DNA of 12,938 nt from UMGS1251 sp036666555 (GCA_036666555.1 JAVWVS010000041.1:1-12938); one strand, 5' to 3'; counted from the first letter of the stretch, positions 4,865 to 12,869 are shown. Notes: generated by a model not told the origin, from the sequence alone. Translations and numbers: made by a program.

Positions 4865-7800
4865 CTATTGTGCTTTTTTCTTTTTACGGTACTGCATGAT
4901 ACCAATACCAGCAAGAGATACCGCCGATACTCCTAACAATGCTAACATTGTTGCGAGATTGCTTGTGTCGCCTGTTTTCGGTGTATCTTGTGGTGCTTTT
5001 GGCTGTTCTGGTATCTTGTTGTTTACGGCTGTTATTTCGACGATTTCACCGTCTTTTGAAACACTGAACGCATAGACCGTTTCTTTGTCAAACGCATAGC
5101 CTTTCACGGTTTCCAGCTCTTTAAGGTAATAGTCACCATACAATAAATCTGTCATACGGTATGTACCATCTTCGCCTGTTATAAATTCTGTTACCTGTGT
5201 GCCGTCTGCCTTGTATAAACCGAATTTGACACCAGCTAAAGGCTTCTTGTCCTCGTCTGTTTTTAGCAGTTTAAAGCCACCGTGAATCAGTTTGTTTTCC
5301 ATTTCTACCTGTACAGTTTCATCATGCTTTACTGTAACGGTCTGATTTTCTGGTGTGATATATCCGACTGTCAAATCGTTTACGACCTCTGATACTTCAT
5401 ATGTACCAATTAGCATGTCTTTGATTACGATTTTTCCGTCCTCGTCTGTCTTGAAGATTTCTTCATATGCCGTACCGATTTCAGTTGTACCAGTCACTTT
5501 AAAGCTGATACCCTCAATCTTTTTGTCCTCACTAGTTTTTATGATTTCAAGATTTCCACGCATGAGCTTATTTAAAATAGGCTTGCCGTCATTGATGTGG
5601 ATAGGAATATAGGGAACGTCCTGCCCCATGTAATTAAAATCAAAGTCATAGGCTTTTTCAGTAAGCAGATACCCTTTTCCAGTTGCCACCTCTTTAATGG
5701 TGTAGCTTCCTGCTGGCAGGTCAGTATGGATAGTTCCGTTTCCTAATTCATCAAGGGAAATGACCTCTATCAATGAACCTTTTTCAATACCAACATCACC
5801 CCTGGCAGTAAGGATATGTTCTCTTGCATACAATCCGAACTTGATTTCTGATAATGGATTGTATTCTTGACCGCTTACCGTTTCATATTCTTTGAACAAT
5901 GATACGCTTGCTTTCTGTCTTGCATTTTCAAGGGTCATGGACGTTGTCACGATTTCTGTATCTTGGTCTTTATAAGTAAGCTCGAATGGGTGAGCCGTAC
6001 CATCTAAGACAAAGCCATTTAAGGTACTTATTTCTATTGCTTGATACTTTCCCAAATACAGTGCTTTTGGTGTGGCTTTACCGTTTTTCCCAGTGGTAAT
6101 GGTATCAACGGTTTCACCTTTTTTATAACGGATTGTGCCGTCCTGTGTTTTAATGTCCTCAACTGCGACTATATCAAATGTCACACCCTCTAATTTCTGC
6201 AACTCGTAGATAGGTGAGTACAGTACACCTAATTCTGTACCGATATTGTCGCTGGCAACAAAGCGTTCGCCTTGTTTCTCAATCGTGACGTTTCCTTTCA
6301 CTGGTTTATTTTTGCTTGCGACTTCCAGCATGGTTGATGGGTCACTGGCTGATACCGTGAATGGGATAGGGTCTTTTGAAATCGTATAGCCGTAGGGTGC
6401 TTTTACTTCGTACAGCTTATAATTGCCAGCAGGTAAAGACTGTGGAAGTACCAGCGTGCCATCTTCGGCAGTGGAAAAAGTATCAATGGTCGTTGGCTTC
6501 GGATAGTTATATTTCTGTGTTACCCAGTTGCCGGAGCTGTCCTTGATTTTAAACTGTGTACCAGCTAAAGGAATGACCTTTCCTGTTTCAGCGTCTTTCT
6601 TGACGATTTTTACGTCTGTTTCATAGACTGTATTTTCCAAGATATATTTGTAAATCTTGCCGTTGCTGTCAATCTTGATGTCAAAAGGCTCAATCTTTCT
6701 GTAACCCTCTGCACCTTTGGTTTCCTCAATATGATAGACACCATAAGGAAGTAACGGAGTAATTGCGTAACCGTCTGCGTCTGTGATAATTTTGCAGGCT
6801 TCTGCACCAGTGCTTTTTAAGGTCAAGGTGAACTCGATACCCTCTAATGGCTGTTTGATACCGCCATCCTCACTGCTTCCAGTCAATGGCTTGTCTGCAA
6901 ATTTTGTAACAGCGATTTGACCTTTTATCACTCTATCTGTGATACCTGTGTCAGCTCGTCCAATTTCTACGTTCTGCCCCTCAAAGTCACCAGTAACCGT
7001 GATAGGTTCATTGTTTATGTTGTAGCCTGTTGGCGGTACGACTTCATAAATCTTGTATGTACCTAGAACCAGCAGCTTACTTGTGGCGGTTTTACCGTCC
7101 GCTTTCATATGGTCTGCAAGATTGCCTTGACTGTCGTAAATATCATATTCCGCACCGTCAAGGGTAGCGTCACCTTGTGAGGTGTTGCCTGTTTCCTCGT
7201 CCGATTTTGTAATATTGATACTGAATTTCTTTAAGACATTACTGAAATCAACGGCTGTTGTTTCAGCAGGTTTTACATAGACTACCTGTGTCTGTGGTTG
7301 TACATATTTGTTGGGAGTGTCTACCTCTTTGATGATGTATTCACCAGCAACAAGATTTTTGATAGGCAGGTTGCCGTCTGTATCTGTGGTATAAACACGG
7401 TCAATGCCGTTTCCTATAATCTGGAAACGCAATCCGCTTACGTTGCCATCTTCGGACGTTTTCTTTAATTGGATATGTCCGATTTTTTCTGTATGTAGCT
7501 TGAAATAGGCTGGTACGGCTTCACGAGAACCGCTCACGTCTAAGGAAGCAAAGTTCTGTTGTGTGGGGTTTATCCAAAATTCGGGAGTACCGGAAATCAA
7601 AGACGGTAATACATCTTTAGGCAGGTTCTTATTTGCCTTTAATGTGATAGTGTCAAACTGCTTTTCGGTTGGTGCGGATAAGGTCAGCTTGTTAACACTT
7701 CGCTGAACACTTACACCAGAAGCGGAGAAGTCAAAATATTTTAGAGCGTTGTTGCCGTCCTCTAAAGCAAGCTCGAACTTGCTAGAGTTCATGTTGTACT

Positions 7801-8410
7801 TCATTTCATAATCTTTGGCACTGGAAGCACTGGGAGCTGTAAAGCTGGGGATAGTGCTGTAACTTTCCATGTTGCTACGGATTTGATTGTAGATACCGCG
7901 TGCGGTTGGATTGTCTTGTAAAAGGTTATCTGCAATCCGTGTTTCCCATGATGTACCATATTGACCGCCAGTAATGACCCAGACCATTGCTTGTATTGCC
8001 ATAGCGTTATCGAGCCATGAGCCACCGTATAAGTTGCCTGTATTCTCGTTATATCCAAACACTAAAGCACGCTGTAATAGCTTCTGTTGTGCTGGATTTA
8101 TGTCTGGGTGTGTATCTTGGTGACTGTATCTGTCGCCTGTATTACAGGGGATATGGTACTGAATACAATACACAAGCTTTTCTGTTCCACTGCCATTGAC
8201 ATTCATATGAAACGTCCACCAGTCCTTGTATGCGTTGGACTTTGAAAACGGTGCAGGATAGCTATTGTCAAACTGATAACCGTATTGTGGGTGCTTTTCC
8301 AAACGGACAACGCTGTTTGATGAAGCCTGCACCTGTGTAACTGGTAGAGAAGTAAAAAGGGTTGCCAGTGTCATTGTGGCAGTGAGCAACCTTTTAGGTA
8401 TTTTCTTCAT
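4865..8410 (-). CDS. Sortase-anchored thioester adhesin with CnaB/SpaA repeats
   Basis: This is an 1181-residue surface protein. Residues 1-29 are a signal peptide (basic MKKIPKR, hydrophobic core, VQA cleavage region). A thioester (TQXA-type) domain spans about 60-190: Cys82 in VYCIQ and Gln140 in AIQAMVW are the likely thioester pair. Eight prealbumin-like SpaA/CnaB domains follow, starting near 311, 395, 496, 597, 705, 833, 950 and 1042. Several end in the typical Y-x-(I/L)-x-E strand (EYIIKEV, YKIYEV, YHIEET, YKLYEV, YTIKEV), whose Glu can catalyse isopeptide bonds. The C-terminus has TPKTGD (1143-1148), a hydrophobic helix and YRKKKKAQ, a cell-wall sorting signal with Thr instead of Leu. 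No sortase is in the window. The start is ATG 8410 with AAAGGAAC at 8426-8419; the reading frame extends further upstream without a plausible start. Related proteins occur on clostridial conjugative transposons. Confidence 0.93.
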   Translation of the reverse strand: MKKIPKRLLTATMTLATLFTSLPVTQVQASSNSVVRLEKHPQYGYQFDNSYPAPFSKSNAYKDWWTFHMNVNGSGTEKLVYCIQYHIPCNTGDRYSHQDTHPDINPAQQKLLQRALVFGYNENTGNLYGGSWLDNAMAIQAMVWVITGGQYGTSWETRIADNLLQDNPTARGIYNQIRSNMESYSTIPSFTAPSASSAKDYEMKYNMNSSKFELALEDGNNALKYFDFSASGVSVQRSVNKLTLSAPTEKQFDTITLKANKNLPKDVLPSLISGTPEFWINPTQQNFASLDVSGSREAVPAYFKLHTEKIGHIQLKKTSEDGNVSGLRFQIIGNGIDRVYTTDTDGNLPIKNLVAGEYIIKEVDTPNKYVQPQTQVVYVKPAETTAVDFSNVLKKFSINITKSDEETGNTSQGDATLDGAEYDIYDSQGNLADHMKADGKTATSKLLVLGTYKIYEVVPPTGYNINNEPITVTGDFEGQNVEIGRADTGITDRVIKGQIAVTKFADKPLTGSSEDGGIKQPLEGIEFTLTLKSTGAEACKIITDADGYAITPLLPYGVYHIEETKGAEGYRKIEPFDIKIDSNGKIYKYILENTVYETDVKIVKKDAETGKVIPLAGTQFKIKDSSGNWVTQKYNYPKPTTIDTFSTAEDGTLVLPQSLPAGNYKLYEVKAPYGYTISKDPIPFTVSASDPSTMLEVASKNKPVKGNVTIEKQGERFVASDNIGTELGVLYSPIYELQKLEGVTFDIVAVEDIKTQDGTIRYKKGETVDTITTGKNGKATPKALYLGKYQAIEISTLNGFVLDGTAHPFELTYKDQDTEIVTTSMTLENARQKASVSLFKEYETVSGQEYNPLSEIKFGLYAREHILTARGDVGIEKGSLIEVISLDELGNGTIHTDLPAGSYTIKEVATGKGYLLTEKAYDFDFNYMGQDVPYIPIHINDGKPILNKLMRGNLEIIKTSEDKKIEGISFKVTGTTEIGTAYEEIFKTDEDGKIVIKDMLIGTYEVSEVVNDLTVGYITPENQTVTVKHDETVQVEMENKLIHGGFKLLKTDEDKKPLAGVKFGLYKADGTQVTEFITGEDGTYRMTDLLYGDYYLKELETVKGYAFDKETVYAFSVSKDGEIVEITAVNNKIPEQPKAPQDTPKTGDTSNLATMLALLGVSAVSLAGIGIMQYRKKKKAQ

Positions 8411-8448
8411 ATATAAAAGTTCCTTTCGTTTGTTTTGGGTATTAAAAT

Positions 8449-8470
8449 AGCCGTCCATTTCTGAACGGCT
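8449..8470 (-). promoter_or_regulatory. Stable hairpin in adhesin 5' leader
   Basis: On the minus strand AGCCGTTCA-GAAA-TGGACGGCT forms a nine-base-pair stem (one G-U) closed by a GNRA-type GAAA loop, followed by ATTTTAAT. It lies 22 bp before the ribosome binding site of the adhesin. It could act as an attenuator or mRNA stabiliser. The U-tract is short, so termination would be partial. Confidence 0.5.
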
Positions 8471-8481
8471 GGAAACAAAAA

Positions 8482-8510
8482 AAGAACACAATGTTTTTTT
8501 TCGTGTTCTT
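8482..8510 (-). terminator. Terminator hairpin with long U-tract
   Basis: On the minus strand AAGAACAC (8510-8503) pairs with GTGTTCTT (8489-8482), followed by TTTTTG. The loop is A-rich. It would stop transcription from the fic side before the adhesin, or act as an attenuator in the adhesin leader. Flanking A and T runs make it plausible on both strands. Confidence 0.6.
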
Positions 8511-8571
8511 ATATCTATTTATTCTATTCGATTTTTGTATAAAGAGTGTGATATGAAGTTGTTTGTTGCTG

Positions 8572-9294
8572 TTATGCCATATTTACTTGGTATCTTTGTG
8601 TGGCATTGCCATCAATGAAAGGATGAATTCCCTCAAATTCAATGTGAAACCTAGCAAGCTTTGTAATAATATTTTCATCACTGGAAGAATACTTAAGCAG
8701 CAACTCGGTTAGCTTGGGTTCAATCAAATATGGTTGTACAGGCTCGTGTTTTGCACCCATTATACGAACAGGAACTCTGCGATAAACACCACGGTCATCC
8801 TTTTTATCAGCCAGCACAAGATAATGTATCTGTTTAATCGTGCGTTCTATAAGAGGTGCGTTTTCTTTTACCAAATCACTGATGAATTCAAATGCCTCCT
8901 TATGCCCCACCACTTCCATATGGTCTTTCAATGGTTTCTTATCTATGGTAAGTCCTCGAAGCACCATGTCCGTTTCCCGCAATGTCAGCGTATTTCCCTC
9001 TATAGCATTGGAATTGTAAGTGTATTCCACAATAAATTCTTCATTCAGTCTTTCAGCTTCGCCTGCTGTAAGAGGTCTCTTCAAATCTAATTCTTTTTTC
9101 TTTTCTTCAATCTGCAGCAACAAACTTGGTGCAGATTTATATCGGCTATCTATTGGTTTTACCGCATCAATCGGTATCTTCCATCCACGTCCTTGCTGAA
9201 ACGCACCAGGTATCTTACCTTCGGCACACAGGCTTCGCACTCTTCTATCGGAAATACCCCATTTTTGTGCAGCTTCTTTTACTGTAATATACAT
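8572..9294 (-). pseudogene. Fic-family protein with N-terminal HTH, truncated inside the Fic motif
   Basis: This 240-residue remnant is of an AMP-transferase (Fic) family protein. Residues 1-47 are a MerR/excisionase-like DNA-binding domain (ITVKEAAQKWGISDRRVRSL). Residues 95-100, SNAIEG, match the (S/T)xxxE(G/N) inhibitory motif that places an auto-inhibitory Glu (Glu99) ahead of the Fic core. The core runs to HPFIDGN (224-230), where the expected GR(T/S)GR is replaced by ATQRYQVNMA and a stop. The catalytic His224 remains, but the phosphate-binding end of the motif and the last helices are lost, so the protein is very probably inactive as an enzyme. The HTH part could still bind DNA. The start is ATG 9294, with GGAG eight bases upstream; the GTG at 9303 is too close to that site. 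The break matches the edge of the mobile element. Confidence 0.88.
8601..8611. other. Probable ICE/fic junction (attL-like)
   Basis: Homology to Fic proteins stops here. TGGCATTGCCA is an 11-bp palindrome that holds the Gly-Asn codons of HPFIDGN. Below this point the sequence no longer encodes the conserved motif and runs into the adhesin leader. This is where I place the left end of the conjugative element. The exact crossover base cannot be fixed without the empty site. Confidence 0.5.
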
Positions 9295-9317
9295 GGCATT
9301 CACTCCTTCACAGGAAT

Positions 9318-9346
9318 AGTATAACCAATTATCGGAACAATATCAA
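9318..9346 (-). promoter_or_regulatory. Sigma-A promoter of the fic gene
   Basis: On the minus strand TTGATA (9346-9341) and TATACT (9323-9318) are separated by exactly 17 bp, each one mismatch from consensus. The distance to the ATG at 9294 is short, with the GAAGGAG site in between. One of three operator-like repeats fills most of the spacer. Confidence 0.7.
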
Positions 9347-9383
9347 GCTTATCGGAATAACGTTATGCGGTTTAGCGGAATAA
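9329..9383 (+). repeat. Three direct repeats over the fic promoter
   Basis: TTATCGGAACAA (9329-9340), TTATCGGAATAA (9349-9360) and TTAGCGGAATAA (9372-9383) share TTA-N-CGGAA-Y-AA with 20- and 23-bp start-to-start spacing, about two helical turns. The first lies inside the promoter spacer, the others just upstream. This suits a repressor operator. The HTH domain at the N-terminus of the Fic protein itself is the obvious candidate ligand (inferred). The third copy also sits in an inverted repeat, TTTAGC (9371-9376) with GCTAAA (9385-9390). Confidence 0.55.
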
Positions 9384-9423
9384 TGCTAAATACATTGTTG
9401 TTCTATTGACATAAGCACCACTC

Positions 9424-10635
9424 TTACCCTATTTGATGTCGTTTAAAGTTACGATATGTGAGCATCAACAGCAAGCTACTGACTACAAATGCCACAACAC
9501 AAACCGCCTGGTAAAGCCAAATATCTATACCGAAGATATTCCATGAATATTGATTTAGAATAACGTCAAAATAGGTTCCCATTGGTGATGGTAAAAAGTA
9601 TCTTATTTTTTCGATGAAGCTTGGGAATATTCCATTGAACATTCCTAACAGCACAACAGTCACGCTCACTGCAAGCACAACAATAGAATTTTTCATGGAC
9701 GAGGATAGGCAAAAACAAATTCCGGTCATTAACAAGCTGGCAAGTATTGTTGTTACGAACAAAAGCATTACAACTTCAAGCATAGTAAAATTGTAGGTAA
9801 GTAGCGGCATGTGTAATTGAACAGGTGCATTTGCACCCTCAAATCCATAAACACACATACAGAGCAAATATCCAATGAACGTAAAAATCGCTGATATAGC
9901 AATGCTGAACGATACTCCTGTAAAAACTTTTGCATAAATTTGAGACGTTTTTCCGTTTTTTGAGCTGAGTATTAAACTATCTGTGCGTTGACTATACTCA
10001 TTTACAAATATGGGAGACAGGATAAAAGCAATTAAAAACATGACAATAAAAGCATTTGTTGTGGAAAAAGCAAAGAAACGTTCATACCCAACTGTGGATT
10101 CCATAATAAACGGCTTTTGCACTTGGCTGTCAGCTTCTATAATTCGTTCAACATTTCTCGTGGTAAAGGCAGGATTGTTTTCCAAGTTAAGGCGATATTG
10201 ATTCATGCGTTTTTCATAAAAGCGATTGGCATCTTCTTCTGATATTTCTTGTAAGTCGTTCATATCAAACCCGTGTCCACGCTCAGCATATGCCGAGTCA
10301 ATTAAGGTGTAAACCGAACTGTAAGGACGTGCATATTTTTGATATTCCTCACTTTTGCTGTATGGATATACTCCGTCGGGAATGGTCTGATAAGCTTTTG
10401 AAGCCTCCAGTATCAGTCTGCCGTCAAGTGGTCGTCCCGAAAGTGCCAAAGAATGCTCCTTGTCTATCAGCATTTCCTTATAGTTGCTGCTTCCTGTATA
10501 CGGGTTGTTTCCAATCACTACTCCAAGAACAGATAACACAGTTGCAACAAGCGCAAGACAAATTGCAATAGACACACTCTTTTTTGCAAACATCTTTTTA
10601 TATTCAAATCTTACAAGAGTCCAAAAATTATTCAT
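9424..10635 (-). CDS. ABC-2 type transporter permease
   Basis: This 403-residue membrane protein is the permease of the ABC transporter encoded just upstream. One transmembrane helix near residues 20-42 is followed by a roughly 145-residue extracytoplasmic region rich in Tyr and charged residues. Five more hydrophobic segments follow, beginning near FIVMFLIAFILSPIF, and the protein ends in a basic tail (YRNFKRHQIG). This one-plus-five layout with a large loop is common in ABC-2 exporters for peptides or lipids. I chose ATG 10635 because GGAGG is nine bases away; the in-frame GTG six bases earlier is too close to it. The gene overlaps the ATPase by eight bases (ATGAATAA), which suggests translational coupling. 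The substrate is unknown. Confidence 0.88.
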   Translation of the reverse strand: MNNFWTLVRFEYKKMFAKKSVSIAICLALVATVLSVLGVVIGNNPYTGSSNYKEMLIDKEHSLALSGRPLDGRLILEASKAYQTIPDGVYPYSKSEEYQKYARPYSSVYTLIDSAYAERGHGFDMNDLQEISEEDANRFYEKRMNQYRLNLENNPAFTTRNVERIIEADSQVQKPFIMESTVGYERFFAFSTTNAFIVMFLIAFILSPIFVNEYSQRTDSLILSSKNGKTSQIYAKVFTGVSFSIAISAIFTFIGYLLCMCVYGFEGANAPVQLHMPLLTYNFTMLEVVMLLFVTTILASLLMTGICFCLSSSMKNSIVVLAVSVTVVLLGMFNGIFPSFIEKIRYFLPSPMGTYFDVILNQYSWNIFGIDIWLYQAVCVVAFVVSSLLLMLTYRNFKRHQIG

Positions 10636-11497
10636 GCTCACTCACCTCCGAGAAATAGTAAAGGTACAAATCTTCCAATGTAGCCGAAACACCTCTTGCA
10701 GTTTCGTGTGGCTTTTCATCGCACACAAGCCGTAAAAATTTATTTTCTCCTTCCGAACGAATATTGATAACAGAACACTGTTCCATTAAATATTGGGCAG
10801 TTTTACTGTCTACGGTACATTCAAACACTTTGTTATCAATCGCCGTAATAATACTCTCTAAAGCACCATTATGAATAAGCTGTCCATCTTTCATAACTAA
10901 AATCGTGTTTGCAATATGTTCTACATCTAATACGATATGGGTTGATAAAAGTACAATTCTATCCTTACCAAGTTCAGAAATCAGGTTACGAAAACGCACA
11001 CGTTCCTTAGGGTCAAGACCTGCAGTTGGCTCGTCTAAAATAAGAATTTTAGGATTGTTTAGTAGTGCCTGTGCAATACCTAAACGCTGTTTCATACCAC
11101 CAGAAAAGGTTTTGATTTTCTTTTTTGCTACCTCTGACAGTGATACAATATCAAGTAGTTCCTTGGCTTTTACTTTCGCTTGCGATTTTGTAAGCCCCTT
11201 TAGACTTGCCATATAGTACATAAAATCCTGTGCAGAAAATTCGGGATAATAGCCAAAGTCTTGCGGCAAGTAGCCCAGTGCATCACGATAGCTTTCTTCT
11301 GATACATCTATTCCATTAAATTTCACCTCGCCACTTGTGGGCTTTAACACGCCGCAAATCATACGCATTAAAGTTGTTTTTCCTGCACCATTGGCACCAA
11401 GCAAACCATAAACACCACTTGTAAGGGTAAGAGATAACCTATCAACAGCAATTTTATTTTTGTATTGCTTTGTTATCCTGTCTATAACAAGTTCCAT
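10628..11497 (-). CDS. ABC transporter ATP-binding protein
   Basis: This 289-residue ATPase has all motifs intact: Walker A GANGAGKTT (34-42), Q-loop Gln79 in YLPQDFG, signature FSGGMKQR (131-138), Walker B ILILDEP (151-157), D-loop AGLDP and H-loop His187. The last 80 residues form the small C-terminal extension found in ABC-2 drug/bacteriocin-type exporters. The start is ATG 11497, with AGGAGG seven bases upstream; a longer frame of 27 more codons has no ribosome binding site and overlaps the previous gene deeply. The gene overlaps the membrane protein gene by 16 bases and the permease gene by eight, so all are co-translated. It powers the permease encoded next, probably for export or removal of a membrane-active compound (inference from operon context). 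Confidence 0.94.
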   Translation of the reverse strand: MELVIDRITKQYKNKIAVDRLSLTLTSGVYGLLGANGAGKTTLMRMICGVLKPTSGEVKFNGIDVSEESYRDALGYLPQDFGYYPEFSAQDFMYYMASLKGLTKSQAKVKAKELLDIVSLSEVAKKKIKTFSGGMKQRLGIAQALLNNPKILILDEPTAGLDPKERVRFRNLISELGKDRIVLLSTHIVLDVEHIANTILVMKDGQLIHNGALESIITAIDNKVFECTVDSKTAQYLMEQCSVINIRSEGENKFLRLVCDEKPHETARGVSATLEDLYLYYFSEVSEHE

Positions 11498-12201
11498 TGT
11501 AATTCCTCCTGTGATTTGATAAATCGAATAAGGCTGAAAAGGAGAAGCCCAATCAGCACTACAAAAGTAATTGTCCATATAAGGGTAAAATCCACATTGT
11601 AGATGAATTTATAATTGATGCTTGCTATCACGATGAAAATGCTGACCATTCCACTTATTGTGGCACAAATGTAAATCGTTTCTTTTGAATGCACTTTCGA
11701 GATAACCAGAATACTGATATAGCTTGAAGTCAAATACGGTACAGCGAGATAAATCGTGTTCCGAAGTGTTCCGAAGTCGCTTTTTCCCACAATAGCAACA
11801 AGCAGTATCAACAGTGCAAAGCTTATTCCCCCTAATATGCTAAGTCGCATTAGTGCAATTTCAGGTAAGTTGTACTTGCAGGCAAGCTCTGTTTCCTCCA
11901 TATTGTATGCTTTACTTTTGTGGATTTCTGTAATCATACACAAAGAGAAAAGCGGTAATATTGCTGATACCACGGCAATAATATTTTCCGACACATTCGC
12001 AAATTCTGTATAGGAAAAGGCAAAACAGGCACTAAGGACAAATAAAACCCACACTCTTTTTCGGATAAATCCTATTTGCGAAATAAGCACTTCACTAAAC
12101 TTTGCTTTCGGATATGAAATGCTGTTTATAAATTCTTCCCTATGCTGTGTGGGCGGCTGGGTAAAACTTTGTTTTAATACTAACTTTAACTTTTTATTCA
12201 T
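11482..12201 (-). CDS. Six-TM membrane protein, candidate anti-sigma/sensor
   Basis: This 239-residue protein has a basic, polar N-terminal segment (about 1-48, starting MNKKLKLVLKQSF and including HREEFINSISYPKAKF). It is followed by about six hydrophobic segments near 50-66, 73-92, 117-138, 148-168, 176-195 and 205-225. It has no zinc-binding HxxxCxxC motif of classical ZAS anti-sigma factors. Position argues for function: it starts within the end of an ECF sigma gene and overlaps it by eight bases (ATGAATAA), the usual place of the cognate anti-sigma factor. The cytoplasmic N-terminus could hold the sigma factor, and the membrane part could sense the signal or the ABC transporter. It could instead be an accessory ABC subunit. 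AAGGAGG precedes the ATG. Confidence 0.85.
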   Translation of the reverse strand: MNKKLKLVLKQSFTQPPTQHREEFINSISYPKAKFSEVLISQIGFIRKRVWVLFVLSACFAFSYTEFANVSENIIAVVSAILPLFSLCMITEIHKSKAYNMEETELACKYNLPEIALMRLSILGGISFALLILLVAIVGKSDFGTLRNTIYLAVPYLTSSYISILVISKVHSKETIYICATISGMVSIFIVIASINYKFIYNVDFTLIWTITFVVLIGLLLFSLIRFIKSQEELQWNLL

Positions 12202-12661
12202 AAAAATCCTCCTTTTTCAAAGTAGCATTTAGATGTTTTTCGATTGTGTTTAGCTTCCTGTAAACTGCAAATCTTGAAATACCTAAATACTCTGCGATTT
12301 CACCGATGCCAAGTTCATTGGTAAACCTAAGTAGCACTATTTCCTGTTCTATACTATTCAGCTCTGATACAGCAATTCGGACGGCAATAGCAGCTTCCAA
12401 GTTGTTTGTGATTTCTTGTGATAACTCAGGAAAATCATCTATCTCTGTGGTTTGCTTTGCTTTTCTGAAATAGTCATTGCAACAGTTTCGTGCTATGGTA
12501 TAAAGAAAGGCTAGTTTTTTTCCTTTTTCAAGATACTGTGTTGTTTCAAAGTATTTTAAAAATGTTTCCTGCGTTATATCTTCTGCTACGTCACGATTAT
12601 GTACCTTGAAATAACAAAACGCATATATCTTTTCGTATTGCTCTTGTAATTCTAAAGACAT
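12194..12661 (-). CDS. ECF-type RNA polymerase sigma factor
   Basis: This 155-residue protein is a compact two-domain sigma factor. Region 2 spans about residues 5-70: DVAEDITQETFLKYF (24-38) is region 2.2, which contacts core polymerase, and AFLYTIARNCCNDYFRK (51-67) covers the -10 recognition helix. Region 4 spans about 95-148, with a clear helix-turn-helix (GEIAEYLGISRFAVYRKL) for the -35 element. There is no region 1 or 3, as expected for ECF sigmas. The ATG at 12661 has AAAGGGGGG about five bases upstream. It is the first gene of an operon with a membrane protein and an ABC transporter. Such sigmas usually drive their own operon in response to envelope stress or antimicrobial peptides; the specific signal is not evident here. 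Confidence 0.93.
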   Translation of the reverse strand: MSLELQEQYEKIYAFCYFKVHNRDVAEDITQETFLKYFETTQYLEKGKKLAFLYTIARNCCNDYFRKAKQTTEIDDFPELSQEITNNLEAAIAVRIAVSELNSIEQEIVLLRFTNELGIGEIAEYLGISRFAVYRKLNTIEKHLNATLKKEDFYE

Positions 12662-12741
12662 AAAGACCCCCCTTTCATATTGTTTAACGGTTGAGCAAGG
12701 TGAAATGTGCGGGTGAAATTGAAAAATATTATAAAAATCAT

Positions 12742-12781
12742 TTGTAACTTTCCCTATAGTTATTGTAACATGTAGTTACAA
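12742..12781. promoter_or_regulatory. TTGTAAC operator-like repeats in the divergent control region
   Basis: TTGTAAC occurs at 12742-12748 and 12763-12769 (21 bp apart, two helical turns), and its inverted copy GTTACAA at 12775-12781. The last two form a perfect seven-base dyad with a five-base centre (TTGTAACATGTAGTTACAA). TGTAAC resembles the AAC-core -35 elements of Firmicutes ECF sigmas. On the plus strand CGAAAA follows 16 bp after the second copy, but no convincing -10 is seen on the minus strand. It may therefore be an ECF promoter or a repressor site. Confidence 0.45.
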
Positions 12782-12860
12782 GGTACGAAAATGCTTTTTA
12801 TGGAACTGTATTTCAACAAAGCAAGAGTGAATTTTTCTCGTTTAAAATCGTCAAAAAATA

Positions 12861-12869
12861 TGATATAAT
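12861..12869 (+). promoter_or_regulatory. Extended -10 promoter of the terminal partial gene
   Basis: TGATATAAT is a full extended -10 that ends 20 bp before the ATG at 12890. The same nonamer lies before the IS orfA and before the zinc-finger gene. The -35 at 17 bp reads TTTAAA. Confidence 0.55.

Noticed and set aside
4653..5075. Short frames between and across the adhesin 3' end on both strands
   Set aside because: No ribosome sites, low-complexity or Cys-rich translations, and they overlap the structured repeats or the adhesin antisense.
8411..8491. 27-codon N-terminal extension of the adhesin
   Set aside because: It runs through the leader hairpin, has no ribosome site, and would hide the clear signal peptide that begins MKKIPKR.
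11498..11578. 27-codon N-terminal extension of the ABC ATPase
   Set aside because: No ribosome site. AGGAGG lies correctly before ATG 11497, and the extension would overlap the upstream gene by almost 100 bases.
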